This document shows positions 33,357 through 42,007 of a DNA stretch of 64,000 nucleotides, piece by piece. A program made the position numbers and the translations under genes. Within the stretch, counting starts at the first letter, position 1, and each line of letters begins with the position of its first letter. The notes below the pieces were generated by a model. The model was not told the DNA's origin. It worked only from the letters and a program-made list of their open reading frames with translations, and did no database searches. This DNA comes from Actinoallomurus sp050942425 (GTDB lineage Bacteria > Actinomycetota > Actinomycetes > Streptosporangiales > Streptosporangiaceae), in contig NZ_CP192063.1 of the NCBI RefSeq assembly GCF_050942425.1, positions 5,704,001 to 5,768,000 of the forward strand, read 5' to 3'.

Positions 33357-33914
33357 TCATCGTGCCGCTCTCACGTATTGCGTGAGGACGGCGGCGCCGG
33401 ACTGCTCGGCCGACCGGCACTCGAGGTGCGCGGGCGGGCCGTCGGTGGGAAAGAGCCGGTCGCCGGTGCCGAGGATCGTGGGGAAGGTCAGGAGCCGGTA
33501 CTCGTCGATCAGGTCCTCGGCCATCAGCGCGCGTACGACGCCGAGGCTGCCGGTAATGATCATGTCGCGCTGCTCGTGCTTGACGACGTCGACGAGGTCG
33601 CCGTCGATGACGCGCGAATTCGTCCACGCCGACGCGTCGCTCAGCGTACGGGAGGCGACGAGCTTCGGTACGGCGTTCATCCGCGCGGAGAACGGGTCGT
33701 CGCGATTCGGCCAGAGCCGGGAGAACAGCTGCCAGGTCGTACGCCCCAGCAGCATCACCCCTTCGTCCAGCGTGCTCCCGAGCTGGAACTTGTCCCCGGC
33801 GACCGTCTCGGGGCCGTGCCGGAAGGCCCAGCCGCCGGTCGGCGTGCCCCCGGAACCGTCCGGATCGGACACGATCCCGTCCAGGGTGATGAACTCGATG
33901 ACGATGACGCTCAC
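33357..33914 (-). CDS. Dihydrofolate reductase-family (RibD C-terminal-like) protein
   Basis: 185 aa. It begins VSVIVIEFITLDGIVSDPDG, has LLGRTTWQLFSRLWPNRDDP and ends with the IITGSLGVVRALMAEDLIDE and FPTILGTGDRLFP segments typical of the DHFR-like/RibD C-terminal group (YyaP/YwjB type). NADPH-binding is likely; the physiological substrate is unknown. The GTG at 33914 sits behind AAAGGGA. It follows the MITE and precedes (same strand) the LysR gene's stop. Confidence 0.8.
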   Translation of the reverse strand: MSVIVIEFITLDGIVSDPDGSGGTPTGGWAFRHGPETVAGDKFQLGSTLDEGVMLLGRTTWQLFSRLWPNRDDPFSARMNAVPKLVASRTLSDASAWTNSRVIDGDLVDVVKHEQRDMIITGSLGVVRALMAEDLIDEYRLLTFPTILGTGDRLFPTDGPPAHLECRSAEQSGAAVLTQYVRAAR

Positions 33915-33992
33915 GATGGTGTCCCTTTCGCTCGGTGCTCGCCTGTACATACCGGCGGGATCGGCGGGATTCATCGCGTCCGGCGAAAATCT

Positions 33993-34865
33993 CTAGCGAA
34001 TCCCCTCGGCGAATTCCGGGACCGCGGTCACGAGGGCGGTGGCGGCCGGGTGCCAGGGCCGGTCGGCCGGACCGGTGAGGACCAGCCGCCGGGCGATCGG
34101 CGGATCCACCGGCACCATCACGAGGCGGGGGACGAGCATCGCGACGGTCAGGCCGGGCACGATCGTGACGCCGATCCCGGCGCGGACCATGGCCAGCAGG
34201 GTGCCCACGTCCCGGATCCGGTGCGTCGGCCGGAACGGTACGCCCGCCCGGCGGTACAGCTCGCGGATGTGGCCCTCGCATCCGCCGCAGGAGAGCAGGA
34301 AGGGGTCGTCTTCCAGGTCGGCGACGCCGATGGTCTTCTCCTCGGCGAGCGGGTGGTCGTCGCGCAGCAGGGCGTGGAAGGCGTCGTCGGCGAGGGTGAC
34401 GCCGGGGCCGGGCGGCGGGTCGACGAGGACGGCCAGGTCGACGGTGTCGCCGGTGAGCCAGTCGGCGACCTCGTCGTCCTCCCCTTCGAACAGCGCCACG
34501 TCGACCCGGGGCAGGTCGGCCTTCCACCGGGCCATCAGGTCGGGCAGCAGGCCCTGGCAGACGGTCGTGGGGGCCGCGAGCCGTACGGTCCCGGTGGGCA
34601 GGCCGTCCTGCTGGGCGGCGAGGTCGGCGATCGCGGTGGTGGCGGCGAGGGCGGCGCGGGCGTGGCCGAGGATCCGCTCTCCGAACGCGGTGGGGCGCGG
34701 GCGGCCGTGGCGTGTCAGGACGGCGCTGCCGAGGGCGCGTTCCAGTGACGCGACGGAGTGGGAGACCGCCGACTGGCTCACCCCGAGCCGGTCGGCGGCG
34801 GCCCCGAAACCGTCGTGGTCGAGCACGGCGACGAACGCCCGCAGCTGGCTGATGTTGAGGGTCAT
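33993..34865 (-). CDS. LysR family regulator
   Basis: 290 aa, full length. The helix-turn-helix at residues 4-60 reads LRAFVAVLDHDGFGAAADRL, then GVSQSAVSHSVASLERAL. The effector domain at about 90-290 contains the pair CGGCEG near residue 195, where cysteines could act in redox or metal sensing. Divergent from the EamA exporter at 34973, its probable target. Starts at ATG 34865. Confidence 0.85.
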   Translation of the reverse strand: MTLNISQLRAFVAVLDHDGFGAAADRLGVSQSAVSHSVASLERALGSAVLTRHGRPRPTAFGERILGHARAALAATTAIADLAAQQDGLPTGTVRLAAPTTVCQGLLPDLMARWKADLPRVDVALFEGEDDEVADWLTGDTVDLAVLVDPPPGPGVTLADDAFHALLRDDHPLAEEKTIGVADLEDDPFLLSCGGCEGHIRELYRRAGVPFRPTHRIRDVGTLLAMVRAGIGVTIVPGLTVAMLVPRLVMVPVDPPIARRLVLTGPADRPWHPAATALVTAVPEFAEGIR

Positions 34866-34972
34866 GAGTTCTTCTCATGGGTCTGGTGCGGTCACTTGTT
34901 GGACTCATCTTGCCTGCCGCACCGAGGATTCCGGTGACCGGTGTCCGAATCCGAACGGTGAGGTGGGAGACG

Positions 34973-35929
34973 ATGACGGAGCGGCCTGGGGAGACCGCGC
35001 GATGGGTGCCCGGCTTCGTGGTCCTGTCGGTCATCTGGGGGGCGAGCTTCGCCCTGATCAAGGTGGCGATCGAGGCCGGGGTCGCGCCGATGTGGGTGGC
35101 GTTCTGGCGGTGTCTGTTCGGCCTGGTGGCGCTGGGCGTGGTCTGCGTCGTCCGGCGGGAGGCACCGCCCCGCGACCGGCGGCTCTGGGCGCACGCGCTG
35201 GTGGTGGCCGCGCTGTTGAACGCCGTCCCGTTCACGCTGTTCTCGTACGCGGAGACCCGGGTGAGCTCGGTGGTGGCCGGCGTGTGGAACGCCACGACGC
35301 CGTTGACCACGCTGCTGTTCGCGGTCGCCCTGATCCCCGGTGAGCGGCCGACGCTCCGGCGGTCACTGGGGCTGCTGACCGGGTTCGGCGGCGTGCTCCT
35401 GGTCCTGGGGGCCTGGCGGGGGCTCGGCGGCGCGACGGCCGGCAGCCTCGCCTGCCTCGGCGCGACCGTGTGTTACGGCGCCGGCTTCACCTACACCCGG
35501 CGCTTCTTCTCGGGCCGTACGGAGTCCGCCGCGGTGCTGTCGGCGGTGCAGATCCTGTGCGCGACCGCGGAGCTGGCCGTGGTCACGCCGCTGTGGGCCG
35601 GCCCGCCCGCCTGGCCCGGGGCGGGCGCGGCCACGGCACTGGTGGTGCTCGGAGCCGTCGGCACCGGGCTGGCGTACATCCTCAACCTGGGCGTGATCCG
35701 GGCGGCCGGGCCGACGGTCGCGGCGACGGTCACCTACCTGACGCCGCTGTGGTCCACGCTCCTGGGCGCGGTGCTGCTGTCCGAACCGCTGGGCTGGAAC
35801 ACCCTCACCGGCGGCCTGGTGATCCTGACCGGGGTGATCGTGGCCCGGTCGAGGCGGCGTCCGGATGTGGGCGTCAGCGCGCCGGGAAGCCCGGAACCTC
35901 GCGCGCCAGGTGTTCGAGTTCGCGGGTGA
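34973..35929 (+). CDS. EamA/DMT-family transporter
   Basis: 318 aa with ten hydrophobic segments in two EamA repeats (VLSVIWGASFALIKVAIEAG opening the first; ACLGATVCYGAGFTYTRRFF opening the second; TYLTPLWSTLLGAVLLSEPL near the end). Exports metabolites or amino acids in known relatives. The ATG follows GGTGGGAGACG; an upstream frame to 34877 is not needed. Divergent from LysR. Its 3' end overlaps the convergent protease gene by 56 bp. Confidence 0.85.
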   Translation: MTERPGETARWVPGFVVLSVIWGASFALIKVAIEAGVAPMWVAFWRCLFGLVALGVVCVVRREAPPRDRRLWAHALVVAALLNAVPFTLFSYAETRVSSVVAGVWNATTPLTTLLFAVALIPGERPTLRRSLGLLTGFGGVLLVLGAWRGLGGATAGSLACLGATVCYGAGFTYTRRFFSGRTESAAVLSAVQILCATAELAVVTPLWAGPPAWPGAGAATALVVLGAVGTGLAYILNLGVIRAAGPTVAATVTYLTPLWSTLLGAVLLSEPLGWNTLTGGLVILTGVIVARSRRRPDVGVSAPGSPEPRAPGVRVRG

Positions 35930-36977
35930 GGTCGTGGGGCGTCACGATGCCGACGAGCCGGTCGCCGTCGAAGACGAGGAGGCGTTCGCGGGTGAGCCGG
36001 GGCAGCAGTTCGGTGAGCGGCGTCTCGGCCGTTGTGCGCTCGGCGTCCTCGACGAGCGTGCCGACGGGCGTGTCGGGCGGCTCCTGGCGGATCCGTTCGG
36101 CGGTGACGACGCCGCGGACGAGGCCCTCGTCGACCACCGGGTAGGCGGCGTGCCGATGCCGGGGCAGCATCTCCCGCAGGAACTCGGCGACCGGCATCGC
36201 GCTCGGCACGGTGAACGGATCGGGGGTCATGATCCGGCGGATCGGGATGCCGTCGAGCCGCGCCCGGAGCCGGGCCTGCGCCGCCTCCAGCCCCGCCGCC
36301 GTGATCAGGAACCAGCCGACGAGCGTGAGCCACAGGCCGTCGGCGGTCCACATGGAGAGGTAGAAGCCGGCCAGCATGGTCACCCAGCCGAAGGCGCGTC
36401 CGACCTGGGTCGTCTGCAGCGTCGCCTTCACCCGGTCCCCGGACATCCGCCACAGCAGGGCGTGGACGAGCCGGCCGCCGTCCAGCGGCGCGGCGGGGAT
36501 GACGTTGAAGGCCGCCAGCAGCGCGTTGATCGCCGCGAGCCAGGTGACGCATCCGGCCACCAGGCCGTCGGCCCCGGTGACCAGCAGGCCGGCGGAGACG
36601 ATGCCGAACGCCGCCGCGAGCAGCAGGCTGACCAGCGGACCCGAGCCGGCGATGCGCAGCTCGGCGCCCGGAGTGGGAGGCTCGCCCTCGTACCGCGCGA
36701 CGCCGCCCAGCAGCCACAGGGTGATCCCCGTGACGGTCAGGCCGTTGCGCTGCGCGACGATCGCGTGCGCCAGCTCGTGGGCGAGCAGCGAGACGAGGAA
36801 CGCCGTCGCGGTGAGCAGCCCGCCGAGCACGTACATCAGCGGATGCAGGCCCTTGTAGGTGTGGGGCAGTTGCTCGCCGGCCAGGCCGTACGTGATGAGC
36901 GCGAAGACCACCAGGACGGTCCAGTTGACGCCGACGCGCACGCCGCCGATCCGGCCGAGCCGGAGGGTGTCGTTCAT
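35874..36977 (-). CDS. Site-2 protease (M50) with CBS pair
   Basis: 367 aa. Zinc-protease motif HELAH at residues 67-71 inside a membrane span, and the third ligand in NVIPAAPLDGGR (about 158-169). Six hydrophobic segments. From about 250, two CBS domains (RRIMTPDPFTVPSAMPVAEF; LLVFDGDRLVGIVTPHDLTR) that may sense adenosine nucleotides. Cleaves transmembrane substrates such as anti-sigma factors in relatives. The start is ATG 36977. No cognate anti-sigma is adjacent, although one sits at 30841. Confidence 0.9.
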   Translation of the reverse strand: MNDTLRLGRIGGVRVGVNWTVLVVFALITYGLAGEQLPHTYKGLHPLMYVLGGLLTATAFLVSLLAHELAHAIVAQRNGLTVTGITLWLLGGVARYEGEPPTPGAELRIAGSGPLVSLLLAAAFGIVSAGLLVTGADGLVAGCVTWLAAINALLAAFNVIPAAPLDGGRLVHALLWRMSGDRVKATLQTTQVGRAFGWVTMLAGFYLSMWTADGLWLTLVGWFLITAAGLEAAQARLRARLDGIPIRRIMTPDPFTVPSAMPVAEFLREMLPRHRHAAYPVVDEGLVRGVVTAERIRQEPPDTPVGTLVEDAERTTAETPLTELLPRLTRERLLVFDGDRLVGIVTPHDLTRELEHLAREVPGFPAR

Positions 36978-37054
36978 AGCCGCCGCCTTGTTGTCGTCCC
37001 TGAAGAATGGATACCCGCCAAAGCACACCGAAGTCTCAGGCAGAATGCCCTCTC

Positions 37055-38620
37055 GTGGGTTCTTCCATCGCCAAGAGGAGCATCGTGGCACTCGCGGCCC
37101 TGGCCGTCACGGCCGGTTGCGGCGGCAACGATGATCCGTCCAGGCACTTGCGGTCGCGGGCGGCCGAATGCGGCCAGGTGTCGATGGCGCGTACGGACAC
37201 GGAGCGGCAGACCCGGGCGATGTGGATCGTGACGGTCGGCAACGGCGACTGGCCCGCCCGGCCGGGGCTGCCGGCGTCGGCGCAGCAGGCGCAGTACCGC
37301 GCCCTGCTGGACATGGCCGTGCGGCAGAACCTCAACACCGTCTACGTGCAGGTCCGGCCGACCGCCGACGCCTTCTACCCGTCCCCGTACGAGCCGTGGT
37401 CCCGGTATCTCACCGGCAAGCAGGGGCGTGACCCGGGCTACGACCCGCTGAAGTTCCTGGTCGACGAGGCGCACAAGCGGGGGCTGGAGTTCCACGCCTG
37501 GTTCAACCCCTACCGCGTCAGCACCGGGCCGAGCCGCAAGGCGCTGGCCGCCGACAACCCGGCACGGCAGCATCCGGACTGGGTGTACCGCTACGGCGAC
37601 GCGCTGTGGTACGACCCGGGGCGGCCCGAGGTCCGGGACCTGGTGAGCAAGGTCGTCCTGGACGTGGTGCGCAAGTACGACATCGACGGTGTCCACTTCG
37701 ACGACTACTTCTATCCGTATCCGCTGCCGGGGGAGGAGTTCCCCGACAAGGCGACCTTCAAGAAGTACGGCGCCGGTTTCAAGAGCGTCGCCGACTGGCG
37801 CCGGCACAACGTCGACATGCTCGTGCAGGGCCTGTCGGCCGGGATCCACCAGGCGAAGCCGTGGGTGAGGTTCGGCATCAGTCCGTTCGGGGTGTGGCGG
37901 AACAAGTCGGAGGACTCGGGCGGCTCGGCGACCCACGCGCTGCAGAGCTACAACGACATCTACGCCGACACCCGTAAGTGGATCAAGAGCGGGTGGATCG
38001 ACTACGTGGTGCCGCAGCTGTACTGGCCCATCGGCTACCCGCCCGCGGACTACCGGACGCTCGTCGCCTGGTGGTCCCGGCAGGTGGCGGGCACGCGCGT
38101 GCAGCTGATCATCGGGCAGGCCGGCTACCAGGTCGGGCACGGCGGCCCGTGGAACGCCGCGGCGGAGATGTCCCGGCATCTGGCGCTCGACGCGAATCAC
38201 CCCGAGGTCACCGGCGAGGCGATCTTCAGCGCGACCGATCTGCGGCAGGATCGGCGGGGGTTCGCCTCCCGGCTGGTCCGCGATCACTTCGCCCGCCCGG
38301 CGATCGCCCCCGCGAGCCCGCGCGCCACCGGTGAGCCGCCGTCGGCGCCCACGCGTCTGGAGGCCAAGGACCGCCGGCTGAACTGGAAGGGCTCCGGGGC
38401 CACGGCGTACGCCGTCTACCGCTCGCCGGCCAAGGGCCCGGCCTGTACGTCGCCGGACCCGCGCGAGCTCCTCACGGTCGTTCCCGGGCAGACGACCCAG
38501 ATCACCGACCACACCGCGAAATCCGGTCACGTCTACACGTACTACGTGACGGCCCTGGACGGACGCCACCGGGAGAGCCCTCCGACCAGGGGCGCCCACA
38601 TGACCACCGAAGGCGGCTGA
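37055..38620 (+). CDS. Lipoprotein glycoside hydrolase-like (GHL10/DUF187)
   Basis: 521 aa. From GTG 37055 the signal peptide GSSIAKRSIVALAALAVTAG ends in a lipobox Cys (VTAGC). The catalytic TIM-barrel of the GHL10 family follows (TRAMWIVTVGNGDWP; LNTVYVQVRPTADAFYPS; YDIDGVHFDDYFYPYPL with its acidic cluster). A C-terminal fibronectin-III-like domain (TAYAVYRSPAKGP to HVYTYYVTALDG) closes it. Probably an extracellular glycan hydrolase anchored to the membrane. An ATG further upstream is possible but would spoil the signal peptide. Confidence 0.85.
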   Translation: MGSSIAKRSIVALAALAVTAGCGGNDDPSRHLRSRAAECGQVSMARTDTERQTRAMWIVTVGNGDWPARPGLPASAQQAQYRALLDMAVRQNLNTVYVQVRPTADAFYPSPYEPWSRYLTGKQGRDPGYDPLKFLVDEAHKRGLEFHAWFNPYRVSTGPSRKALAADNPARQHPDWVYRYGDALWYDPGRPEVRDLVSKVVLDVVRKYDIDGVHFDDYFYPYPLPGEEFPDKATFKKYGAGFKSVADWRRHNVDMLVQGLSAGIHQAKPWVRFGISPFGVWRNKSEDSGGSATHALQSYNDIYADTRKWIKSGWIDYVVPQLYWPIGYPPADYRTLVAWWSRQVAGTRVQLIIGQAGYQVGHGGPWNAAAEMSRHLALDANHPEVTGEAIFSATDLRQDRRGFASRLVRDHFARPAIAPASPRATGEPPSAPTRLEAKDRRLNWKGSGATAYAVYRSPAKGPACTSPDPRELLTVVPGQTTQITDHTAKSGHVYTYYVTALDGRHRESPPTRGAHMTTEGG

Positions 38621-38657
38621 GCTGGGACTTCGCCGCGACGCTGCCACATGTGGCCGT

Positions 38658-38682
38658 AAAAGGCGAGGCTCGATAGCCTTTT
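38658..38682 (+). terminator. Hairpin after the GHL10 gene
   Basis: AAAAGGC (38658-38664) pairs with GCCTTTT (38676-38682) around an 11-nt loop, about 40 bp after the stop codon, ending in a short T run. Confidence 0.45.
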
Positions 38683-38747
38683 GAGGTTTCCCAGGCTTAA
38701 CAAACAGGGGATGATTCCTGGAAATCGTGACCCCCTGGAGGTGCGGC

Positions 38748-38951
38748 GTGGCGCTCTCAATGGAGGAGGAGCGAATCCTCACCGAGATCGCATCTCAACT
38801 CGGCCAGGAAGACCCTCGCCTGGCCGACCGGTTGTCCAACTTCGGGCGTCTGCGCAGGCGGCGGCGCATCCGTGCCGCCGTGGCGATCGTGGTCGCCGTG
38901 CTCGTGATCGCCTCGTTGCTGGCCGCGGCCCTGGCCACCGTACCGGTCTGA
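38748..38951 (+). CDS. DUF3040 small membrane protein
   Basis: 67 aa. The N-terminus ALSMEEERILTEIASQLGQE is diagnostic of DUF3040 proteins of actinomycetes. A basic RRRRR precedes one hydrophobic segment (AAVAIVVAVLVIASLLAAAL). The GTG start has GGAGG seven bases upstream. Function unknown; followed by a strong terminator. Confidence 0.85.
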   Translation: MALSMEEERILTEIASQLGQEDPRLADRLSNFGRLRRRRRIRAAVAIVVAVLVIASLLAAALATVPV

Positions 38952-38961
38952 CGAACGACAA

Positions 38962-38990
38962 CGCCCCCGCGGAGATCCTCCGCGGGGGCG
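38962..38990. terminator. Very stable GC hairpin terminator
   Basis: A perfect 13-bp stem (CGCCCCCGCGGAG / CTCCGCGGGGGCG) with a 3-nt loop ATC, 11 bp after the DUF3040 stop. Confidence 0.8.
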
Positions 38991-39295
38991 GCGCACGTCT
39001 GGGCCGGTGTGGTGGTCGCCTCTCGGCGAAAGGCACAACGCGGCTCCTGCTCCGACCGTAGGCCGGACGGTATTCCACGAAGGCGGAAGGTGCGGCCCGG
39101 GGACACATGCCACACCGGCCCCACCAGCCTAACCGATCCCAGCGGCCTGCTCATCCGGTGGTTCGGTCGTGTCGAGCATCTCCCAGGCGCATGGCGAGGG
39201 CGGCCGGGTCCAAAGACCATGCGAGCCGCCCGCGTCACTCCTCTTCGCCCTGCCCGCCGGCGTCGTGTAGTGATCTACAATGTAAAGGCGGCAGG
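38991..39295. other. Gap before the ECF sigma/alkyltransferase unit
   Basis: No gene supported. Near its right end TGTAG-TGAT-CTACA (39266-39279) is a 14-bp palindrome overlapping TACAAT, a possible -10 element. It may be an operator for the sigma/alkyltransferase unit. Confidence 0.35.
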
Positions 39296-39349
39296 ATGAG
39301 AGCGATGGCCCGCAACCCGATGACCCTGACCGGTGTTCTACGAACGTGA
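39296..39349 (+). CDS. Putative 17-aa leader ORF coupled to the sigma gene
   Basis: ATG behind GGCGGCAGG, reading MRAMARNPMTLTGVLRT. Its TGA overlaps the sigma factor's GTG start (GTGA), giving direct translational coupling. The arrangement fits an upstream control peptide; no homologue is known to me. Confidence 0.35.
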   Translation: MRAMARNPMTLTGVLRT

Positions 39350-39921
39350 CCGAAACCGATATCCGCCTTCCGATCGTCACTGCGCTCGCGGAGGACCTCG
39401 ACACCGGATTCGTCGCGCTGTTCGACGGCTACCGCAACGTCGTGTTCTCCGCCGCGCTGCGGCTCTGCGGTCGGTGGGCCGACGCGGAGGACCTCACGGC
39501 GGAGGCGTTCCTGCGCGCCTACCGCGCCCTGGCCGGCTATGAGCCGCAGCGCATCGCGACGCTGCAGCCGCGTCCCTGGCTCATGACGATCCTGGCGAAC
39601 CTCTGGCGCAACACCGCGCGCTCGGCCGCCCGGCATCCGCCACCGGCACCGCTCGACGACGCGCCTGAAGCGGTCGACCCAGGGGAGCCGACCGAGCGGG
39701 TCGCCGAGCGGTCGGAGACGGGCCGGGAGCTCGCCGCGTTGCTCGGCGAGCTCCCGGAGGAACAGCGGCTCGCGGTCGTGCTGCGGCACGTCGCGGACCT
39801 GCCGATCGCCGAGATCGCGTCGGTGCTCGGCGCCCCCGAAGGAACGGTCAAGTCCCACATCTCGCGGGGTCTGAAGCGACTCCGCCTGCTCTACCCGGGG
39901 AGGTACGATGAGCGCTCTTGA
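39346..39921 (+). CDS. ECF sigma factor, linked to DNA alkylation repair
   Basis: 191 aa. Region 2 (LFDGYRNVVFSAALRLCGRW, then AEDLTAEAFLRAYRAL) and region 4 (LPEEQRLAVVLRHVADLPIA, then VLGAPEGTVKSHISRGLKRL) are intact. The start is a GTG. Its 3' end overlaps the alkyltransferase gene by 14 bp, the position where an anti-sigma gene would normally be. Likely directs a response to alkylating or related DNA stress. Confidence 0.85.
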   Translation: MTETDIRLPIVTALAEDLDTGFVALFDGYRNVVFSAALRLCGRWADAEDLTAEAFLRAYRALAGYEPQRIATLQPRPWLMTILANLWRNTARSAARHPPPAPLDDAPEAVDPGEPTERVAERSETGRELAALLGELPEEQRLAVVLRHVADLPIAEIASVLGAPEGTVKSHISRGLKRLRLLYPGRYDERS

Positions 39922-40696
39922 GCCCACCGATCCGCAGGGCCTCGACCGAAACGACCCGCTGGTCGCCGGCCTGTCCGCACTGGCCGCCGACGCGCCGGCG
40001 GGCCTGCTCGACCGGGTCGCGGCGCGCTGGGTGCGCGTCGACGCCGCGATCGGCGGCGTGTACGTCGCGATGACCGACCAGGGCGTCGCCTACCTGCGCA
40101 CCGGACAGGACGAGGAGGACTTCGTCGCCTCGTTCCGCGGCCGGTTCGGCCGGCCGCTGCTGCCGGGCGGCACGCCGCCTCCGGCACTGCGACGGGCGCT
40201 GGAGACCGGGCGTCCCACCGGCGTCCGCCTCGATCTGCGCGGGCTGCGGCCTTTCGAGGAGTCCGTGCTGCGCGCCGCCGCGGACATCCCCCGAGGGGAG
40301 CTGCGGCCGTACGCCTGGATCGCCGAGCGGATCGGCCGGCCCAAGGCCGTCCGCGCCGTCGGCACGGCGCTCGGCCACAACCCGGTGCCGCTGCTGATCC
40401 CGTGCCATCGGGTGGTCCGTTCCGACGGGCAGATCGGCCAGTACGTCTTCGGCGTCCCCGCCAAGGAGCGGCTGCTGCGCATGGAGGACGTCAACCTCGA
40501 CGAGGTCGGCACGCTGGCGGCGAAGAAAATCCACTTCGTCGGCAGCGACACGACCGGGATCGTGTGCTTCCCCACCTGCCGCGACGCGCGGCGGATCACC
40601 CCGGCGCACTGGCACGGCTTCCGTACCCTGGCACAGGCCGAGAGCGCCGGCTACCGGCCCTGCCTGCACTGCCGTCCGGGAGCCGCCGTGTCCTGA
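39908..40696 (+). CDS. O6-alkylguanine-DNA alkyltransferase fused to an Ada-type metal-binding domain
   Basis: 262 aa. After a 45-residue N-terminal extension comes the Ogt/MGMT domain with its acceptor motif IPCHRV near residue 164 and the helix-turn-helix WIAERIGRPKAVRAVGTALG. The last 70 residues are an Ada zinc domain (DTTGIVCFPTCRDARR, then AGYRPCLHCRP) with four Cys, the first being the equivalent of the phosphotriester methyl acceptor. The domain order is the reverse of E. coli Ada and there is no AraC domain. The Ada domain could be the damage sensor controlling the overlapping sigma factor. Confidence 0.85.
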   Translation: MSALEPTDPQGLDRNDPLVAGLSALAADAPAGLLDRVAARWVRVDAAIGGVYVAMTDQGVAYLRTGQDEEDFVASFRGRFGRPLLPGGTPPPALRRALETGRPTGVRLDLRGLRPFEESVLRAAADIPRGELRPYAWIAERIGRPKAVRAVGTALGHNPVPLLIPCHRVVRSDGQIGQYVFGVPAKERLLRMEDVNLDEVGTLAAKKIHFVGSDTTGIVCFPTCRDARRITPAHWHGFRTLAQAESAGYRPCLHCRPGAAVS

Positions 40697-40756
40697 GCGC
40701 CCGCCGTGCTGGGCGCGGGCCGTTCAGTCGGTCTTGAGCCTCTGTTCAGAAAGACC

Positions 40757-41923
40757 ATGTTGACTGATCCGGTCAGCCATTGTCCCCGACCAGGGTTACT
40801 CGTTTTGAACCTCCGCACCGACGCCGCCCGCACCCGCACCGAGCCTGTCCGCAGCGACCCTGCCGGCCCCGCGTCCGCCCGCCACGATCCGGCCCGCGCC
40901 GACCGCGACCCCTACTTCGACAACGCGAAGTTCCTCGCCGTCGTGCTCGTCGTCATCGGCCACGCCTGGGAGCCCCTTCGCGGGGCGAACGTCGGCGGTC
41001 GGCTGCTGGAGGCGGCGCAGACGTTCATCTACGCCTTCCATCTTCCCGCCTTCATCGTCATGTGCGGGTACTTCTCGCGCGGCTTCCCGGCGGCCCGCGG
41101 ACGCACCCGCAAGCTCGTCGCCGCGATCGTGGTGCCCTACGTGCTGTTCAGCGTCGCGTACCCGCTGTGGGCCGGGCTGCTGTCCGGCGGCCACGTCGGC
41201 TGGGATCCCCTGGAGCCGTACTACCTGACGTGGTTCCTGCCCGCTCTGCTGCTGTGGCGGCTGTCCACGCCGCTGTGGCAGCAGATCCGGTACCCCGTCG
41301 CGGTCGCGACGGCGATCTCGATGCTCGCCGGGTTCGTCACCCTGCCGAGCATGCTCAACGCGGCGCAGGTCCTGTCGTTCCTGCCGTTCTTCGTGCTCGG
41401 GCTGACCCTGCGGTCACACCATTTCGCTTTCCTGCACCGCCGGGCCGTCCGTGTCGCCGGCGTGGCCGTGCTCCTCCTCGGCGGCCTCACGGCCTACCTG
41501 CTCGCGCTCAACGTCGACCCCGAGTGGGTGCACTGGCGGCGCAGCTTCGGCCAGCTCGGCGTCGGCGCGTCGGCGGGCGTGGGGTTCCGGGTCGTCGCGA
41601 TGGCCGCGGCGCTGATCCTGACCGTGGCGTTCCTGGCGGTCGTGCCCGCCCGGCGCACGTGGTTCACCCGGCTGGGCTCGGCCACGATGTACGCCTATCT
41701 GCTGCACGGCTTCGTCACGCTGTACCTGTCCTACCAGGACTGGTACTACGGCATCTCCGGGGAACAGGTCGCGCTGGTGACGGTCGGGTGCGCGCTGCTG
41801 GCGGTCGTGCTGTCCGGCGGCACGGTGCGCCGGGGCTTCCGGTGGGCGGTGGAGCCGCGCCTGGACTGGCTGTTCCGCACGGCCACCGCCCGGCGGCCGG
41901 CGGCGGACGGCCGGCCGGACTGA
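40757..41923 (+). CDS. Acyltransferase family 3 membrane protein
   Basis: 388 aa with about ten spans. The opening DPYFDNAKFLAVVLVVIGHA carries the conserved D-x-x-K and catalytic His region of the fucose-4-O-acetylase/OpgC-like group. IYAFHLPAFIVMCGYFSRGF and YAYLLHGFVTLYLSYQDWYY are also typical. O-acetylation of a surface polysaccharide or lipid is likely. The start is uncertain: ATG 40757 was chosen, with ATG 40706 possible; the first 55 residues are low-complexity. Confidence 0.8.
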   Translation: MLTDPVSHCPRPGLLVLNLRTDAARTRTEPVRSDPAGPASARHDPARADRDPYFDNAKFLAVVLVVIGHAWEPLRGANVGGRLLEAAQTFIYAFHLPAFIVMCGYFSRGFPAARGRTRKLVAAIVVPYVLFSVAYPLWAGLLSGGHVGWDPLEPYYLTWFLPALLLWRLSTPLWQQIRYPVAVATAISMLAGFVTLPSMLNAAQVLSFLPFFVLGLTLRSHHFAFLHRRAVRVAGVAVLLLGGLTAYLLALNVDPEWVHWRRSFGQLGVGASAGVGFRVVAMAAALILTVAFLAVVPARRTWFTRLGSATMYAYLLHGFVTLYLSYQDWYYGISGEQVALVTVGCALLAVVLSGGTVRRGFRWAVEPRLDWLFRTATARRPAADGRPD

Positions 41924-42007
41924 GGCGCGGGCGAGGTCACGAGCACCGGGAGCGGCGGCGCCCGGCCCGACCGGGTTGAGGGGCGGCGGTCGGGAAAGGA
42001 TGAAGCG

